A program made the translations under genes and the position numbers. Shown piece after piece: positions 11,024 through 23,123 of a DNA stretch of 64,000 nucleotides. Source of the stretch: Thermothielavioides terrestris NRRL 8126 (taxonomy: Eukaryota > Ascomycota > Sordariomycetes > Sordariales > Chaetomiaceae); contig NC_016457.1 in NCBI RefSeq assembly GCF_000226115.1, positions 8,184,001-8,248,000 of the forward strand, written 5' to 3'. Below the pieces are notes generated by a model that did not search any database, had not been told where the DNA came from, and worked only from the letters and a program-made list of their open reading frames with translations. Numbering within the stretch: position 1 is the stretch's first letter; each line of letters opens with the position of its first letter.

Positions 11024-11657
11024 CCGCAACGCGCTTGCACGCACAAACACCAGCATATTCACTTATCCGAGTGTCGCATATTCGCCTCTCTCTCCCTCTG
11101 TCCCTCTCCTGAATGACCCGTTGCAACAGTTTCGACCAGTAAGGTGCATGAGGGAAGGCATACATAAGGGAAGGCACTTCAGGTACCTACCTTAGGTAGT
11201 TACTGGATACGAGTTTTCTGCTTAAGATCCTTGGCAGAAGAAGGCTGAGAAGGTCTCGTTGAGATTGTTGAGCGTCAGCCATGGCACTCAAAGAGGGATT
11301 CCAGCAGCCAATGTCACTTGCATCGCTTCTTTCCATTTACCATGTCGACGAAATTCTCCCAGCGCACAACTTGATTCTTCAAGGTCCTCCGTTAGTTTAG
11401 TTATGGCGTAAGGGGACCAATAGAGGCATTCTCAGGCGGCAAATTGTGAGCATTCCAAGGTCACACATGCACATGGCTGTTGCAGGTTAGGAAAAGGAAA
11501 TTTCCATTGTTAGGTAGGTAATGCACCGATAATCTGCTATTGATGTTTTGATGAATCTTGGCAGTCATTAACTATGGTTTAATGCAAATTTACGGAGTGC
11601 ATGTGTGATCCATGCCTTCCCACTATGTAACAGTAACTAACGTACGGTTGATGGTGG

Positions 11658-11662
11658 CGGGG
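11658..11662. repeat. Target-site duplication, left copy (CGGGG)
   Basis: CGGGG immediately precedes the left LTR and is repeated exactly after the right LTR at 18563-18567. A 5-bp duplication is normal for Ty3/gypsy integrases. Confidence 0.9.
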
Positions 11663-11852
11663 TGTGGCACAATGCTACGCAAATGCGTGTGATCTGAATG
11701 ATAGATTGATGATGGTGGTGGAATCTCCACCTTTGTGTCTATCTTACATAAGTACAGTACTGCGTCTACGCCACTCTGGGCTATGGGGCTATAACGGATG
11801 CCCCTGCCCTAGTAATGATGCCTTAGATGCCTTGTAGGAAGTACGTCCTACA
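11663..11852 (-). repeat. LTR (left; 3' LTR in element orientation)
   Basis: 190 bp, TGTGGCAC...GTCCTACA. It aligns without gaps to the right LTR with 13 differences, all transitions. Nine of them are in the TpA-type (mutated) state in this copy, all at LTR positions 72-187, the half facing the interior. Confidence 0.93.
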
Positions 11853-12639
11853 ATCTGCCGCTATACAAAAAGATCGACGCCCTCGTCGATATAATAATAC
11901 TATTGATGGTGTTGTCGCTATGCCTATAGCATCTATAGTACTGTCGTTGCTAAATAGTCCTCAGTGACCTACTAGTTGTACTCTTTGCCTAAGCCTTAGT
12001 ATATAACCAAGTATTGTAGCTTGCTATTGCGTTTTTGTTGTATTGTAATAGCGTTGATATACAACTTGGCCAAGGTGACGGGATAAATAACTAGGAGCTA
12101 TCTACTATATAGGTCGAACGTATAGGGTTCTAGATAGTTAATGCTAACTACATTGTAGATCTTCTATAATAATAGTATCTATAGTCGATAGGCGGATCGT
12201 CTAATATATTCTAGAATAGTCAAAGGTCTTATATATTGTTAGCTGAATTTGCTACTAATGACACTGGTTATAGGTATAGAGTAACCTTTATAGAGGTGTA
12301 ACTAAACCTTGTTACTAACGTTAAAGAAGCGAGTATTATAGCGATAGTTGTAGTAGTACTTAGTGGTTATAGCTATAATAGCGATAGCATTGTAGGCGTC
12401 TAGGCGCATTTGTAGAAACGGTACTCTCGGCTTAGTATCGTAGTTAACGATAACGTTGGCAACGGTAACTAGGTTGAAGCCTTTAGTGACTTCGTTAGGC
12501 GATATACCGGTTATAGCTATATAGATAGTATTGTGTTCGAACTATAGAAATAGGATAACGTCTAGCTATTTATAGAAATTATCGAGTGCCTAGATATAGT
12601 ACTAGAGAGCCGATTCAATAGTCTAGATTATCCGCTTAG

Positions 12640-13190
12640 TCTAGCCGTTGGTGGCTAGGTAGTATACTATAGTATATAGCAACTTAGTACCTAGTAACCG
12701 CTAAATAGTCTGCTAGAGCGCTATTATAAACTTTAGGTCTTTGTCGAAGAGTATAATCTTTAGGAGGCCTTAGTTCACTGTTATAAGCTAGTAGAGTAGA
12801 TATTTGCCCTAGTCCTTAGAGGTCTATATAGTCTTGCTAAACACAATTTAGATTTCCTTACTAAGCTTATCAACGATGACTATAGCAACGTTATAGCTTT
12901 CTATCGACCTTAGGAAGCTGACGATAAAGTCGATAGTGATTATATAATATAGGCACTTATTACTAATAAACAGTTATAGAGAGCTATATAGCTAGTAGTA
13001 ACGAATATCGTTAGCCTTGTACTTAAGGTAGACGTCGATATACTTACGTACTATCTATATAGGTTGATAAATAAAGAAGTTGCTAAGGCGTATTCGCAAT
13101 ACTTAGTATCTACAGTGGTTACCGTTGTGAATAGCGTTTAAAACGTTGGTTATATAGGAGTATAGGATATAGAGGCGGGGAACCTAGCCG
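12640..13190 (-). pseudogene. Degenerate integrase core of the gypsy element
   Basis: Minus-strand translation across stops reads IDFIV near 12919-12933, then YNVAIVIVDKLSKE, then LFDKDLKF near 12750. These match the first and second catalytic Asp regions of the D,D-35-E core (canonical MDFIVGLP, VVDRLSK and VSDRGPQF), at about 58 residues apart as expected. Many in-frame TAG/TAA codons are consistent with RIP. Confidence 0.75.
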
Positions 13191-14335
13191 CTTATCTTCT
13201 AGAGAAGGCTATAGTGTAGTTGGAATAGAAGATTCGCCCTATTTTCAAGTGTAAGTACGTTGTTCTAGTTGACTACCGCAAAGGTCTTCTTCTAGATAGG
13301 GTCTTCGAGATAACCCTATTGTAGCCACTTGACGAAGTCTAGGTAGATATTCAATATAACTATACCAAAGGTCGTACTGACTATAGGAATGCTAAGACTA
13401 ATATCCTCATTGGTAGCTGGTTTAGGGAATGCCTAGATAGGTGGGAGGCACAACGGTTCACTAGCGTATATCGCCCAATGTTCTATATAGTCGTCTAGAA
13501 GGTTATTAAGGCCGCCTATAGCGTTCGGATCTATAGTGTTATTAGTTAATAGCATCTATAACAATATGTTGGGCACTATATAGTATTTACTAGGTTTATA
13601 GAGAATATAGAGGTCGTATTAACTAAGGTACTCTATAGCGTAGATAAGGCGCTTGTTTATTAGGGCGGAGGATATAGTAATGTCCTTAGTTACGTTATTG
13701 AGGCTAAGGATAGCCTTATAGTCGATAAAAACGTAGATAGGTATAGAACGTATAGCGGTTATCCACCTTTTATATTTCGTAAACGTCTATACTAGACTAA
13801 GGACTTCTATCTTAGTAGGCTAGTACTTTTACTCTATAAAAGACAACGTATAGGAAAGGTATACGATAGGCTAGATAGCAATGTACAAGGGATATATAGC
13901 GATAAGACCGTCCTTATTGAGGATTTTTCGTAGCGCTATTAGCTCAATATAGTAGATCTCAGTACCGATACTGTATTATAAGACATCGATATCTATATAC
14001 AGGGGATCGTTGTCGTAGAAGAAGGTAATAGATATATTATAGGAGAGCACTGCCTTAACTACTTCGAAAGAGGCGAGTTCTTTGGCTATTAGCAACAACA
14101 ACTGTATAGTGTACAACTACGATTTTCACTTGCCTTTACGGTTATAGGTTTTTAGGAGAGCTATCTTCTATCGCTATAATAGAGCGATAAGAATAGAATA
14201 TAGTAGTATATTGTACTATATAAAACCGATAGCGCCGATGAAGTACTTGAGGTCCTTAAGGGTATACGGGAATTCTAAAGCCGTTATCGCTACTAGCCTT
14301 TCGGCTATAGTGGACATACCTATACTGTTGACCAT

Positions 14336-14533
14336 TCAGCTAAGCACTATAGCACTAGGAAATACAATAAATAATTTGTTAGGACCGATAGAGATATTAC
14401 GCTTATATAACGCCTCGAAGACGGTACAAAGGTAGGAAAGATGGCCGTTGGCAGTGCTGAATTCGCAGCTTCCAATGACTACGTCGTTGTAATAGGCGTC
14501 TATAGCGTCGATGTCCTTAAAAAGGAGGTCCAT
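14336..14533 (-). pseudogene. Reverse transcriptase fragment (gypsy), mutated active site
   Basis: The fragment reads DAYYNDVVIGSCEF, then HLSYLCTVFEALYKRNISIG and PNKLFIVFPSAIVLS, the palm region of fungal Ty3/gypsy RT. The catalytic YxDD-type motif (usually YIDDVVIGS) reads YYNDVV: the first Asp has become Asn, a G-to-A change of the kind RIP makes. Stops bound it on both sides. Confidence 0.8.
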
Positions 14534-16499
14534 TTGCCACTATATATATACGTTACTATTACAGTAACCTATAACAACGTAGTTGAACGTATATTGGCCC
14601 TCGGTAGTGTTTATTGTAAATACCTAGTGGTTATATAGATCAACTAACCATTGGTAATAGAACGCTATAGCGTCTAGGATAGTAATGTATTTCGCATTGG
14701 CTAGCTATACTATAATGTCGTCTTAGGATTTAACGGGGTAAGCGTCAAGGAGGACTATCTTGTTAAGTAGACGGATGTCGACTACCATTTGGCCTTTCTA
14801 TATACCATCGGGTATAGTATACTAGATAACGAAGATAGGGAAGGAAAAGGGGACCTAGAAACAGGTCTTAGTGGCCTTACTAGCGGTCTCGAGCTTAGTA
14901 ACGGTATCTTTAACGATAGCTCTGTCCTCGGCGTTGATAAGATAAATATAGTATTTCTTAAGGATATAAGCCTCCTAACTAAGGCGTAGTTTAACGTATA
15001 TCCATTGGTCTTAATCAAGGTTGACGAAGCCTTTGTCTTTAAACACATCCTAGTATTCTATTATAAATGACTAGATAGGTGCAAGCTCGTTGGATAGAAG
15101 GTTGTAGATAGTAACGCTATAGGGGTGTTTAACGGTATCGAAGCTAGCTATCGAGAGTCGTAGTTTGTCTATAGGTTACAGTAGCTTCTTAATAGCTAGT
15201 TCGACGGCTATAGGGTCCTTTACTATATAAGCCTGGTATCTAGGGGTAATGGAAGTCAAGGTGCCAATCCGATAGCCCTTAGAGACTATAACAAGGTTGC
15301 TAGTATTGTTCTATATAATAATAGAAGATATATAGTAGTTGGCTACTACTACGAAGACCGAAATATAGTTTACGATACTTAGTTCGAAAAGGAGGGCCTA
15401 GCCGTCGTCGATATAGATATTGTAGTTGACTAAAATAGTTGTAGTAGTATATAGTAGAATAATAAGATACTTCGTAGTAACGACTCACGAATAGTATAGT
15501 CTTCTATACCGTTTAGTAGTAACTAGTATCCAAATGCCGCTATACGAATTGATAATAATAGTGCTTTAGGACAGTAAGATGTCGAAGCCTTCAGGGGTTA
15601 TACAATCTATACCTAATAATATATTGATATAAAGGTCGTCAACGATAGTTACTTCGTATATAAAGCTAGCGATAGCGAGTATACCAGAGGGCAGGGTGCC
15701 TCGGAAATTAAGATCAATGATAGTATAGTCGAGGCTAAAATATATATATAAACCGATGCTATAGACTATAAGTAGGCTAGCGTAATACCTAGTGATAGCA
15801 TTAGGGTAATAGGTAGCTAACCATTGCTAGTCGACGAGTATAGCTATATAACCTATATATATATAGATCTATTGAAGGTCCTCTAGTCAAGTAGCATCTA
15901 GCACAATATTAATCTTTAGGTAGGTCTATAACCAGAAGCCGAAGCTAGCGCCTCGATTTAGTGTAGCATTAACCTTTGACCAAATAATAAGCATAGGCGA
16001 CTACATAGCTATAGGCTATATTGCGCTATCCACTCCGCCTACTATAAATAGGGGCGCAACGTATTTTTTATATCAACGATAATATTAGAAAGGTATATCG
16101 GGTTATCTATTGCTAGCTAAGCGTCTATTATATTGGCGAATATAACCTTCTTACTAGGCCAAGGCTACTTAAGATAGTCGATATAGATATAGGCTATTAG
16201 CTTATTGTTAGAGGAGAAGGTCTTATTGCAATAGTAGTATACTAAGCTAATAGACATTATAGCGAACTATACAACGACCTCGTTGTTAGTAGAATCGACT
16301 AGTAAGTCCTCTAATACGTTAAGCTAATTGGGAGTAATAGGATATTCGCTATTAGGAAATAGGGCGTTGCTATAGAAGGAGTCCGCTAGGCTAAACTAAT
16401 CTTCCTCTTCGAAGGTATCTTCAACGCTAGGTTGTTAATATATATCGCTATAAAAGGCGGGCGTAGGTTTGCTAGGGTATTACTACCTATTCTACTGCC

Positions 16500-18250
16500 C
16501 TTGCTAACGCTATAGCGGTATTGGAAAGCAACGATTCTCTAGAACTAGTAGCTACTATAGTAGCTAACTGTTTGGCCATTGGTTTAGCGGTCTAGGATCC
16601 TAGTTATACTACTATAGTAGCGGAGTTTACTAATATAGTTGATATAGCGGGCGGTATAGCTATACTTATAGGCTATTATCCGATTAGCGATATCCTTGCT
16701 ACTAGTAGCCGCCTCTTCCTTAGAAGAGGGGTCGATACTATAGCTAATATAGTTGACGTAGAGGCTAATACGGTTAGTATAGAAATAGCCTTCTATAGCG
16801 TTGGGCACGTCGTTGAAGGACACTTTCACGCTCCTAAATTTAATAGAGGAAGGCGTCAACTTCGGTCGATGCTATAGACTTATCTAGTTCGCTTTAGATA
16901 TCGCCGTCGAAGGCCTTGAATACTACAATTAATTGGCTATAGCGACTTATATTATATACTTTAGTGTAGCGCATTATAGTCTAGGTGAAGGCTATAATGT
17001 CCTTGCCGTTAATAACGTTGGCTAAGGTGAACTATAACTGTTTAAGTATATCGAGGGTAACCAAGTAGTCGATTTTAAAATAGCTTTTAAGCTTATTGCA
17101 GATAGCTATAATAGTTGCTATATAAAGGAGCTTATAGTCCTTGTCCGTTAGGATATAGGAGTACTATACTAGTATAGGACCTTATAGGCACTACGTCTAA
17201 ATATAGTATATAGCATTGTCGCTATAGGTTATAGCTAAGTCGATAAGGCGGTTATAGAATAGAAATATATCTATATATTTATTAACTTTTCTATCGATGA
17301 TAAGGCTAGCGTCTAAAGGATCTATAGTGGATAGGTCGAAGTAGCCTACGTCAACTAGCTTAAGGGTGCTGTTGGCTAAAGCTAGTTGTAGCTATTGCTC
17401 TATAGCCGCCGCTAGGAGGTTGCTTATATCTATATTTTAGTACTAGCAGTACTAGCGAAATATAGTAGCTATTAGCTCTGCTACAACTATAGCCGTAAAA
17501 GGGCCATTAGGCTCGACGTTGTTGCTACTACAGTTGTCGGCTATAACCTATAGATAGTGCTTAGGTTCCTTGCTATAGGTATTAGTGTCGGTAGATATAC
17601 TATAGTAGTTGTAAAGCTTCTAAGTACTTCCTTTAGGGGTATTGCCAATAGATAAGCAGTCGTAGGCGGTAGAAGAGGTAGATAGCCGCCTTTGCTACAA
17701 AGTAGGTAGTGCCTATAGTTGATACTATAGGATATCGTTAGATATAGTAGGCGTCAATAGTGATAGTACAGCAAGTATAGATAACGTCGAAGTTATAGAA
17801 GGTGCTATAGGCTATAATGTTAAAGCTATAGAAGGCGTCGTAGATTATAACGAAGGTGCAAAAGGTACTATAGGCTATAACGTTGACCGTAATATAGTGG
17901 CCAATAACAATATCGTCGTCGTTGGCGTCAACGGGCGCTAGTTCTTCCACTAGCTATAGAAGGCGTTAAATAACTACTTACTAGTCTCCTAAGCTAGCGG
18001 CTAGAGCAGCAAATCTATAATAGTATAATATATATCTTCTATAAGCGAAAATATATATAATCGAGGTCTCTACAGTCTATAGTAGCTACGTAGGCGTATC
18101 CAGAGTCGTAGAATTAGAGTAGCTGCCGAGCTCTAAGCTATTTATCTACGATCTTGGTCGGTATAGAGGTAGGCAAAGGCTCGCTTGTATAAGATGCCGT
18201 TGGGGTCTAGCTTAGCTATATCGTAGGCTAACTGGTATAATGTGTCGCCA
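16500..18250 (-). pseudogene. Presumed gag region of the gypsy element, degenerate
   Basis: By position this lies between the element's 5' LTR and its pol remnants. The longest open fragment (16859-16584, minus, 91 codons) contains RSVKVSFNDVPNAIEGYFY and a Ser/Glu-rich segment but no zinc knuckle that I can confirm. The gag label rests on order, not on a motif. Confidence 0.35.
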
Positions 18251-18372
18251 ACTGGTGTACAGTTATAAGTAACCGGCTAGTGGCTAACAAGGTTCCGTAA
18301 TACGAAGTGACGAACGCAAAGAAGCTCGTTGCCAAGGCTGTCGTCAGTTCGATCGTATAGTAGGCATCAAAT

Positions 18373-18562
18373 TGTAGTACAATGCTACGCAAATGCGTGT
18401 GATCTGAATGATAGATTGATGATGGTGGTAGAATCTCCACCTTCGTGTCTATCTTGCATAAGTATAGTACTGCGTCTGCGCCACTCTGGGCTGTGGGGCT
18501 GTAACGGATGCCCCTGCCCTGGTAATGATGCCTTAGATGCCTTGTGGGAAGTGCGTCCCACA
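18373..18562 (-). repeat. LTR (right; 5' LTR in element orientation)
   Basis: 190 bp, TGTAGTAC...GTCCCACA. Only four of the 13 differences from the left LTR are in the mutated state here, at positions 4, 6, 58 and 93, the end facing the interior. The outer half looks ancestral. Confidence 0.93.
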
Positions 18563-18567
18563 CGGGG
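18563..18567. repeat. Target-site duplication, right copy (CGGGG)
   Basis: Exact repeat of 11658-11662, directly abutting the right LTR. Confidence 0.9.
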
Positions 18568-19165
18568 TTTCTTATCATTATCAGTGGGTCCCGCGATGAC
18601 GGCAAGAGTGCGAGGAGGGAAGCTTCCATCTCAAGTGAGATGGCGCAAAGCCGGGCAGCTGGCAGCACGTTAGCTGTTAACGTTATGGCAAGAACACTTC
18701 ATGCCTGCAGTAACCTTAGGCTCCCCATTGCACTGCACCCGGCCGCTTGGATCTAGCCTTAGAGGTGCTTCTTTTGTTCTACCGGTGGACCCATCGCACC
18801 TCCTGTGAAGTTCATGCTGGTTGGCCACGCGCACTTGTGAGGCACCTGCGCTGCTGCCTCGCCCACGGCCCAAAGTGGCAGACACTGCGACTCGATGAGA
18901 GCTTCTTTCTGCAGCGAGAACTTCAAGTTGGTGTGATCGCATCGAGCAACAACTCACAAGCGTCTAGGCAAGATTCAAGGGAATTTGTTGCGCTCTTTCT
19001 GTTTTCTCTTTCCTTTTGCCTTTCCATTGCCTTCTCGCTCTCTACCAGTGTCCGCAGACGACCTTGGTGCCTTTATTAAGGCCGCTTTTCCCGGCAGCAT
19101 CTCCTGCCCGGCTCACTGCAGTTTATCAATTTCATTGCGACCCGCGACACCCGATCTTCTGAACA
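18563..19165. other. HECT-ligase promoter and leader, right flank of the transposon
   Basis: About 600 bases of normal GC content between the LTR and the ATG at 19166, with pyrimidine-rich stretches from about 19000. No gene is seen. Before the insertion this sequence was contiguous with the PAB1 upstream region. Confidence 0.6.
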
Positions 19166-22100
19166 ATGTTTCAGACCTTCACCGGAAGCTCGCGCAAGGT
19201 GCGAAACGTCAACCTTAGCGGCCAGAAACCGAAAAATCCATTCACCGGCTCGTCATCATGGACACCTGCTGTCGAAGCCGCCGGTGCCTCGAAAACGGTT
19301 GCGCATGCCCAGGCTGAGAGGCTGCAGAGGCAACAGGAGCGCAGCCGGCTGAAGGCTGCGCAGTGCATCCAAAGGGTATGGAGGGGTCATCGGGTAAGGC
19401 GTGTTCTGAGAAGCTCGCGGCGCCAGACCATCGATCAGCTGTACGCTGCGACAGGGCTGGTAGACCCTGGGCAGAGGGCGGCAGAGGCGGCACCCTTGGT
19501 CCTAGGAGTATATCAGAGCTCCAATGCAGAGGACCAGCAGCGCCTATGTTGGCTGGCCCGTGATCTTCTCCAGAGCAGGTTCTCCGCGTTCGCCCAGGGG
19601 GCCATTGAGCCGCCTCGCCTGAGCAAGCTGGCTCGGATAGTGGTTTCGGGCCTATGCCAGTGAGCAAGCCCGTTTGTCCCGTTACTCAGACGTCGGTCCG
19701 CTGACTCATCGATCACAGACTCGATCCCAACATCGCCCCTCCGCAAGTGAAGATCCTCTTAGCGGCCATCGTTGAGATCACAACAGCGAGACCTCAAGCA
19801 GTTCAGCCCGTGCTGGGCGAGTACTACAGCGTGCTTGGGCGATACTGCCGCATCCTTGGTCCAACGTCCGAGTTGGCTAGCTCCGTCCGGAGCGCAGTGT
19901 GTGCGCCACTAACTGCTGAGAATGCTCCCGGTATGTGCTTGCGTTGCCTCCCCGCAACACAGCTCCTCTCCTCTCTCTGCGGTGTTCATGTGTGGAGTGG
20001 ACATTCCCTGCTAATTCGGAGTAGATTCATTCATCCAGACAGCCTATGGAGAATTCGCCACCTCCTTCTTGACCCAGCCTGATATCTCTCTGTTTGAGTC
20101 CGACGTTGGCTCTTTTGGCGCCAACGTGGATGTCGACCGTCTGTCGGTTTCTCTAGACGCCAGGAGAATTGAGACATCTGGGTCGCAGGCGGATCTCATG
20201 TGGCTTCTGGCGCACTTCATCGTGCTACAGAAGACGAGAAGACAGCTGGCATTGCATTCTCATTCTCTCCGAGTTCTTTACTCGCTCCTGTCTGTGTTGT
20301 CAAACCAGATCCGGGAAGCTTTTCCCGCATCCGACTTAAAGCCCTCTTCCGCGGCCTCTGAAATTGAAGAAGGCGTGCAGCCAATGCTGCCACCATATGT
20401 TTCCAGCCATCTCGCCTCGTTGACAGACAAAGACGAGATCACCGGGGTCCTTGAAAAGTTCACATCGTGAGTAACCTCCTTCTGAGATGCTTTAGCCCCA
20501 TCACGCTGACCCGCTTCAGGGAGCGCGGTGCAACTTCTTCCTCGGAGCTTGAGGATGTGGGTCTCCTCGCTGGCTACATTCTCATCTTAATTTACTGCTT
20601 CCCGGCTCATGGCGACGAAATCCGGATGCGGCTGTACCTCGCAGATATTCCTACCGCTCAGGGCCCACTTCCCGCTATCAAGTTCTTCTGGAACGCGCTC
20701 AGCAGGACGTCAATATTCTCTCGGATTGCTTCTGATGCCGATGCCGCCCTGTCAATTCTGCGGCAAAGGCCCTCATCAGACGCTAATTCCCCCTGGCACC
20801 GAGAATGGAGGACGATACTGCTTTTCCTCGAGCTTTATGTGTTCATCCTCCGACTAACTGATGATGATGATTTTTTCAGCGTTCTGAAGGTCCCGATGAG
20901 TATCGAGGACTCCGGATCGCGATTGCGGTCGAGCGGCCTGAATCTGCAGGAGCTGAAGCGTTTCACGCTCTTCCTAAAGCATCTGGGCTTCACGCTTTAC
21001 TACAATGCCGCCGATCTGCTTACGGCGGCGCCAGATCCTCCCACTACGCTGAACGCCGCGACCGAATCATCAGCTCGGTTTAAAAGCGCCGCAGGCAACA
21101 GTCGAGTCGGGGGTGCGCCGTCGCTTGCGCTGACCGCTGGCGTCGGGTTGGACGCCCTCAGAAGCATGGTTACGACCGCAACGAGGATGCTCTACGAACG
21201 AGACTCTCGACGCCCGTTCCTGCCGCAGAACCACTGGCTAATGACCGCAAAGCTCAACATGGACGAGTTTCTGACCGCAGTAGTCCTGGAAGAGCAGCGG
21301 CAGCGAGAACAAGGCGAACCCGAAGACGACGATGAGGACGACGGACAGGATGCAGAAGAATTGCCGACCGGTCTGCCATCGGCCGGTTCGAGGCTGTCTC
21401 GCCAAGCGCAGTTGGCACGGAACAGCGTGTTACAGAAACGAGCTGCGCGAGATAATCTCAGGGCGCTTTCCGGGCCCAGGCTAGAGATCCTGCGGAACAT
21501 GCCATTTGTCATCCCTTTCGATGTGCGCGTCCAGATATTTCGACAGTTTGTACATCTCGACAAGCACTGGAGACGAGGAGGCAATATCGACCCGGACAGG
21601 TGGAGGTTGTGGGTGCTCAATCAGCACGGCGGGCCGTTTGAGCCCTCTCCGTCAGCCGCAAACATTCTCGGCAAACACCAGGCACAGATTCAGAGAGGCC
21701 GGGTCTTCCGGGATGCGCTCGAGTCCTTCTGGGACCTGAAGGAAGGGCTGAAGGAGCCGATACAGATCACCTTTGTGGATGAGTTTGGCATGACGGAAGC
21801 TGGAATCGACGGGGGTGGCGTGACCAAGGAATTCCTCACGAGCGTGACGACAGAAGCGTTCGCGCCGGAGCGGAGACTCTTTGTGGCCAACAGCAAGAAT
21901 GCGTACTACCCAAATCCCAGCGACATGGACCAGCTTAAGCACTATCTCCGGGAAGCTCACGTCGCCGAGGGGTCGGAAGAGTGGACCGAAGCCATTGTCT
22001 ATCGCCTCCGCGAATATGAGTTCCTCGGCAGGATCATCGGCAAGTGCATGTACGAGGGCATCCTGATCGATATCGTCTTTGCAGGATTCTTCCTCCTTAA

Positions 22101-22860
22101 GTGGGCGTCCCCGGCCGGCGCGCCCGACACGTACCGCGCCAACATCAACGACCTCCGCGAGCTCGACGAAGAACTCTACCAGGGCATGCTGCGGCTGAAG
22201 AACTACCCGGGCGACGTCCGCGATCTCTCGCTCGACTTCACCATCACGGACCAGATCTCGCGCCCCAGCGAGCCGGTCCGCACGGTCACTCGCAACCTCG
22301 TCCCCGACGGCGAGAATGTGGCGGTGACCAACGAAAACCGGCTGCACTACATCATTCGCGTGGCGCACCACCGGCTGGTCGTCCAGCCGTACGCGCAGAC
22401 GCGGGCGTTCCTCCGCGGGCTGGGCACGATCATCGACCCGGCGTGGCTGAGCATGTTCAATCAGAGCGAGCTGCAGCGGCTGGTCGGCGGCGACAGCTCC
22501 GAGATCGACGTCGAGGACATGCGCCGCCACACCGTCTACAGCGGCGCCTACTCGATCGGCGACGACGGCCAAGAGCACCCCACCGTCCGCCTCTTCTGGG
22601 AGGTCATGCACGGCCTCGAGGACCGCGAGCGCCGCGACGTCCTCAAGTACGTCACCAGCACCCCGCGCGCCCCGCTGCTCGGCTTCGCCCAGCTCAGCCC
22701 CCCCTTCAGCATCCGCGACGGCGGCCTCGACCAGGACAGGCTGCCCAGCGCCAGCACCTGCGTCAACCTGCTGAAGCTGCCGCAGTACACCAGCGCGGCC
22801 GTGCTGAAGCGGAAACTGCTCTACGCTGTCACCAGCGGCGCCGGGTTTGATCTCAGTTGA
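19166..22860 (+). CDS. HUL5: HECT-type E3 ubiquitin ligase, HUL5/UBE3C-like
   Basis: Exons 19166-19659, 19719-19930, 20043-20466, 20520-22860 (1156 residues); introns are 59, 112, 53 bp with CTGAC/CTAAT branches and all joins keep frame. An IQ-like motif (AAQCIQRVWRGHRVRRVLRS) lies near residue 65, a position shared with UBE3C. The central region is helical. The HECT domain occupies roughly the last 360 residues: FGMTEAGIDGGGVTKEFLTS, FLGRIIGKCMYEGILIDI, and the C-lobe LPSASTCVNLLKLP with catalytic Cys at about 1124. Hul5 relatives extend ubiquitin chains at the proteasome and help clear misfolded proteins. The family call is firm; the subfamily rests on IQ plus HECT architecture. Confidence 0.92.
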
Positions 22861-23123
22861 GGGGTGAGATGGTGGGGAATCTGGGGCGTTTGCAGGGAGT
22901 AGGGAGTTGGGAGTAGGAGAAGACGCAAGGTATTTACTCTATCTGGCATGTAAATGGATGTGCAGTCATACATAGCAAATGTTAGCACTGCATGATTGAT
23001 GAGACCGAATTAAACACCCATTCGCATCTGCTGCAGCAATCATCTCTCGTTACGTTGATGTATGTACAATATAACAATATAACAGATACCATGATACAAG
23101 TCCTCAAAAATACGCCCATCTCC

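Larger units (their letters stand above)
10403..11662. other. PAB1 5' flank and left flank of the retrotransposon
   Basis: No coding gene is seen. The first 700 bases are the likely PAB1 promoter and leader. They contain many T runs on the plus strand, which would be A runs in the PAB1 transcript. The last 450 bases are ordinary sequence up to the transposon target site. Confidence 0.6.
11663..18562 (-). mobile_element. Complete but RIP-inactivated Ty3/gypsy LTR retrotransposon (6.9 kb)
   Basis: The 190-bp LTRs (11663-11852 and 18373-18562) begin TGT and end ACA and are bounded by a CGGGG duplication, so this is one complete insertion. Minus orientation follows from the pol remnants: a reverse-transcriptase fragment at 14336-14533 and integrase motifs downstream at about 12.65-13.19 kb, which gives RT before integrase as in Ty3/gypsy. 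The interior is densely TpA-rich with CpG retained, and every frame is full of stops, as RIP (C to T at CpA) would produce. No PBS or polypurine tract is clear. It cannot encode active proteins. Confidence 0.93.

Noticed and set aside
14211..14638. Short plus-strand frames inside the retrotransposon
   Set aside because: The same DNA on the minus strand gives clear reverse-transcriptase text; the plus frames are shadows in TpA-rich sequence.
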